64,000 nucleotides of DNA from Budvicia diplopodorum (GTDB lineage Bacteria; Pseudomonadota; Gammaproteobacteria; Enterobacterales; Enterobacteriaceae). The stretch covers positions 45,250-109,249 of the forward strand of contig NZ_WOYF01000012.1 of the NCBI RefSeq assembly GCF_009800925.1, given 5' to 3'. Each line of letters opens with the position of its first letter. The first letter of the stretch is position 1. The notes under the pieces were generated by a model. That model did no database searches. It was not told the DNA's origin and worked only from the letters and a program-made list of their open reading frames with translations. Below are positions 61,670 to 64,000 of the stretch, piece by piece. The translations under genes and the position numbers were made by a program.

Positions 61670-63397
61670 TTATAGACTATGGGCATCATCAAGGGCTTTA
61701 TTCACAATTGGGATCCTGATGGTTATTCGGGTGAAACGTTCGCTTTCGCTTTCAACCGTAATACCGTATTCATAGCCGTAACGGCTTTTAATACGGCGAT
61801 CGACCAAATTCATCCCTAGGCCATCACCATTCAATCTAGGTTGATATAGCCCGGCATTATCTTCAACAACCAAAACCAACATTTCACGCCCAAGGTCGGT
61901 AGCGTCTAGGTATCCGCGGATCATAATCCGGCCTTCGGTCAACATCTGCGACGTTCCATGCTTGATCGCATTTTCAACAATGGGCTGTAGGGAGAAAGCC
62001 GGTAACGACAGCGGAAGTAAGGCATCGGAGATATCCATATCCACAGTCAAACGATCGGCAAACCGCGCCTTCTCAATTTCCAAATAGGCATTAATATGCT
62101 CAAGCTCATCGCTCAGGCTGACTTCATCATTACTGCGTTTTAAATTTTTTCGAAAGAAAGTAGAAAGGGATAGAACCAAACGGCGGGCGTGCCCCGGATC
62201 TTTACGGATAACTGCCGATAAAGTGTTTAGCGCATTAAACAGAAAATGTGGATTCACCTGAGCATGCAACAGCTTAATTTCAGATTGAGAAAGCAGCTGC
62301 TTTTGCTGATCCAGCCTGCCGGTGAGGATCTGAGCGGAGAGAAGATGGGCGATGCCTTCGCCCAGCGTCCGGTTAATCGATGAAAACAGCCGGCTCTTAG
62401 GTTCATACAGTTTAATGGTACCGATAACCATCTGCTCTTCTCCGCGCAGCGGGATCACTAGCGTCGAACCCAGTTTACAGTTTGGCGTGATTGAACAGGC
62501 ATAGTGCACTTCATTACCATCAGCATAAACCACCTGATTATTCTCAATTGCCTTATGCGTGTGGTGTGAAGTAATCGCAGTACCGGGCAAATGGTGATCG
62601 CCTCCGGTGCCAATAAATGCCATCAGCTTCTCTCTGTCGGTAATGGCTACGGCTCCGACGCCCAGTTCTTCGTAGAGGATCTGGGCAATTCGCATACTAT
62701 TTTTCTGGTTGAACCCCTGTCGCAGCACCCCTTCTGAACGGGCGGCTATCTGTAACGCCTTGGCCGAGAATGCCGTCGTGTATTTCTCAAATATCGCCCG
62801 CCGGTCAAGCAGGATCCGCATAAACATCGCGGCACCCACGGTATTCGCGATCATCATCGGTAAAGCGATATCGTTAACCAGATGCAGAGCCTGAGAGAAC
62901 GGGCGGGCCACTAATAAAATAATCAACATCTGGAAGCCTTCGGCTAATAGCGTTACTGCCGCTACCATTAAAGGCTGAAACAGCAAATCCATGCGATTAC
63001 GGCGAATTAAATAGCTGTGCAGCAACCCACCGAGCAAACCTTCAGCAATGGTCGATAACATACAGGCCGTTGCGGTCATCCCGCCCATAGAGTAACGATG
63101 CAATCCTCCGGTGAGGCCGACAAAAAACCCCACAGAAGGCCCACCAAGAACCCCACCAAGTACGGCGCCCATCGCTCGAGTATTCGCTATAGAGTCATCA
63201 ATCTGCAGGCCAAAGTAGGTACCCATAATGCAGAACATGGAGAAGGTGAAATAGCAAAGTAGCTTGTGAGGAAGGCGGATAGTGACCTGCATCAGAGGAA
63301 TAAACAAAGGCGTCTTGCTAAGCAGGTAAGCAATCACCAAATAGACACACATTTGCTGTAATAGTGAAAAAATGAGGTCGATCTGTTTAATATCCAT
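61670..63397 (-). CDS. btsS: Pyruvate-sensing histidine kinase BtsS (LytS family)
   Basis: Membrane sensor kinase of 575 residues matching E. coli BtsS (YehU). The N-terminal 5TM-LYT domain (LLQQMCVYLVIAYLLSKTPLF, GPSVGFFVGLTGGLHRYSMGG) covers about 1-195. A GAF domain follows to about 360. The His_kinase domain has the phospho-acceptor in HAQVNPHFLFNALNT, the N box PIVENAIKHGTSQ, and GLGMNLVDRR. Its usual partner btsR, which overlaps btsS in E. coli, is missing here. The transporter gene is next instead. Confidence 0.93.
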   Translation of the reverse strand: MDIKQIDLIFSLLQQMCVYLVIAYLLSKTPLFIPLMQVTIRLPHKLLCYFTFSMFCIMGTYFGLQIDDSIANTRAMGAVLGGVLGGPSVGFFVGLTGGLHRYSMGGMTATACMLSTIAEGLLGGLLHSYLIRRNRMDLLFQPLMVAAVTLLAEGFQMLIILLVARPFSQALHLVNDIALPMMIANTVGAAMFMRILLDRRAIFEKYTTAFSAKALQIAARSEGVLRQGFNQKNSMRIAQILYEELGVGAVAITDREKLMAFIGTGGDHHLPGTAITSHHTHKAIENNQVVYADGNEVHYACSITPNCKLGSTLVIPLRGEEQMVIGTIKLYEPKSRLFSSINRTLGEGIAHLLSAQILTGRLDQQKQLLSQSEIKLLHAQVNPHFLFNALNTLSAVIRKDPGHARRLVLSLSTFFRKNLKRSNDEVSLSDELEHINAYLEIEKARFADRLTVDMDISDALLPLSLPAFSLQPIVENAIKHGTSQMLTEGRIMIRGYLDATDLGREMLVLVVEDNAGLYQPRLNGDGLGMNLVDRRIKSRYGYEYGITVESESERFTRITIRIPIVNKALDDAHSL

Positions 63398-63480
63398 AGG
63401 GCCTGTTTTCGATGTGTTCGCTGAAATCCGACGCTATTTTAGCACTAACTGACCGTTGAGCGGCATCCCAAAATCAGGAT

Positions 63481-63582
63481 AAAAAAAAAGCCAGCTCAAG
63501 GCTGGCTAAAATAAACACTGGAAGCAATGTGAGCAATGTCGTGCTTTCTTGAGGTGAGCATGAATGACCGCCCCTTGAAAAC
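63481..63582 (-). ncRNA. ryhB: Small regulatory RNA RyhB
   Basis: The minus strand carries the conserved RyhB core GCACGACATTGCTCACAT continuing TGCTTCCAG, then the terminator stem AGCCAGC...GCTGGCT and a 9-T run, as in E. coli. The 5' end is inferred from a promoter with -35 TTTACA (63618-63613) and -10 TATTAT (63594-63589). The core pairs with and silences mRNAs of iron-using proteins with Hfq. The 5' third differs from E. coli. Transcript about 102 nt. Confidence 0.92.
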
Positions 63583-63584
63583 AT

Positions 63585-63603
63585 GTAAATAATAATCATT
63601 ATC
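63585..63603. promoter_or_regulatory. Fur box over the ryhB promoter
   Basis: The 19-mer matches the Fur consensus at about 16 positions, including ATAATCATTATC. It overlaps the -10 hexamer of ryhB, the expected position for repression by Fe-Fur. Confidence 0.88.
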
Positions 63604-63772
63604 ACTAGCGTCTGTAAAGCTCTTTTTATACAAAAAATAAATAAAAAGAGAAGAACCACATGTTTATTTATTTTTCAATTAGTTATAGACATTCAAAGAT
63701 TAATTATTAACCACATATATTGTAAGGCCGCACTACCGGCTATCGCCAGATTAAGATGGTGGCTAATCTCAT

Positions 63773-63812
63773 ATAAAAAAATCCCCCTTCAAAATAATTT
63801 GGCGGGGGATTA
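63773..63812 (-). terminator. Terminator of the autotransporter-like gene
   Basis: AATCCCCC (63780-63787) and GGGGGATT (63804-63811) form a stem with a 16-base loop. On the minus strand it is followed by TTTTTTAT, about 50 bp beyond the stop. Confidence 0.75.
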
Positions 63813-63857
63813 TACAAAAGCCTGCTTGTTTAATGCTTTCGTGGCATTACGCTTCGA

Positions 63858-64000
63858 TCAGAATCTCACGTTAACGTTCATATTCAGACCCTTATCGCTG
63901 GCGCTGTCTTCCCGCCAGTTGTAAGCGTCCAGACCCATCGTGGTGTTGCCCTGATTATAATGCACGCCTATCTGTGCCAGTCCGTTTACGCCGCCGCCTT
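63858..64000 (-). CDS. C-terminal end of an autotransporter-like outer-membrane beta-barrel protein (partial)
   Basis: The last 47 codons of a minus-strand gene run off the right edge. They read GVNGLAQIGVHYNQGNTTMGL, then a WREDSASDKGLNMNVNVRF end and stop. Alternating hydrophobic residues and the terminal Phe are the outer-membrane (BamA-recognised) signature. The pattern is that of the last strands of an AidA-type autotransporter barrel. The passenger is outside the window. A terminator follows at 63773-63812. Confidence 0.7.
   Translation of the reverse strand, partial: GGGVNGLAQIGVHYNQGNTTMGLDAYNWREDSASDKGLNMNVNVRF

Noticed and set aside
63474..63659. 61-codon minus-strand frame at the ryhB locus
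   Set aside because: It covers the ryhB promoter and RNA in full. The RNA, Fur box and terminator account for the sequence.

Overview
The window is ordinary chromosomal DNA of a member of the Enterobacterales. Nearly every protein can be matched by eye to an Escherichia coli counterpart (OmpR, PckA, FtsE and Asd are close to identical over long stretches). Mg-type HemB next to the tat genes, MepH-like, PepE-like and CstA/BtsT paralogues and the mixed gene order point outside Escherichia, to something Yersinia-, Serratia- or Budvicia-like. That placement is inference. I see no insertion sequence, prophage, integron, CRISPR array, tRNA or rRNA.

Layout. (1) 1-14070: end of mrcA, then nudE, igaA, hslR-hslO, pckA, envZ/ompR, greB, tex. 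(2) 14071-20231: feoABC with a Fur box, a decayed bioH, gntX, nfuA and a MepH-like endopeptidase. (3) 20293-24329: glpD, glpR, glpG, glpE, all on the minus strand. (4) 24516-32638: rpoH, ftsYEX, rsmD-yhhL-yhhN, tusA, yhhQ behind a candidate preQ1 riboswitch, dcrB. (5) 32809-43058: the anaerobic glycerol-3-phosphate genes glpABC divergent from glpT and glpQ, then yigL, pldB and a second GDPD-family protein without the catalytic residues. (6) 43185-49761: rhtB, asd, a REP-like element, an unknown secreted protein, a tyrosine-phosphatase-like protein, fre, ubiD, a PepE-like peptidase. (7) 50046-58929: rfaH, hemB, tatD/C/B/A, ubiB-ubiJ-ubiE, rmuC. (8) 59023-64000: a DedA protein, a CstA/BtsT-type transporter under three BtsR-type repeats, the sensor kinase btsS without its response regulator, the small RNA ryhB with a Fur box, and the tail of an autotransporter-like outer-membrane protein.

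How the genes work together. The strongest theme is glycerol-3-phosphate metabolism. GlpQ releases G3P from phosphodiesters in the periplasm, GlpT imports it, GlpD (aerobic) or GlpABC (anaerobic) oxidises it, and GlpR represses. Operator-like sequences lie before glpD and between glpA and glpT, and CRP-like sites lie beside them. A second theme is iron: feoABC and ryhB both sit behind clear Fur boxes. A third is pyruvate sensing and uptake at 59722-63397. The remainder is housekeeping: cell wall, division, translation, ubiquinone, Tat export and the heat-shock sigma factor.

I found no undescribed defence or mobile system. The observations most worth a second look are the bioH remnant, the BtsR-type repeat array beside an orphan sensor, the candidate preQ1-I riboswitch, the catalytically altered GDPD protein, and the Pho-box-like repeats inside a hairpin before glpQ.
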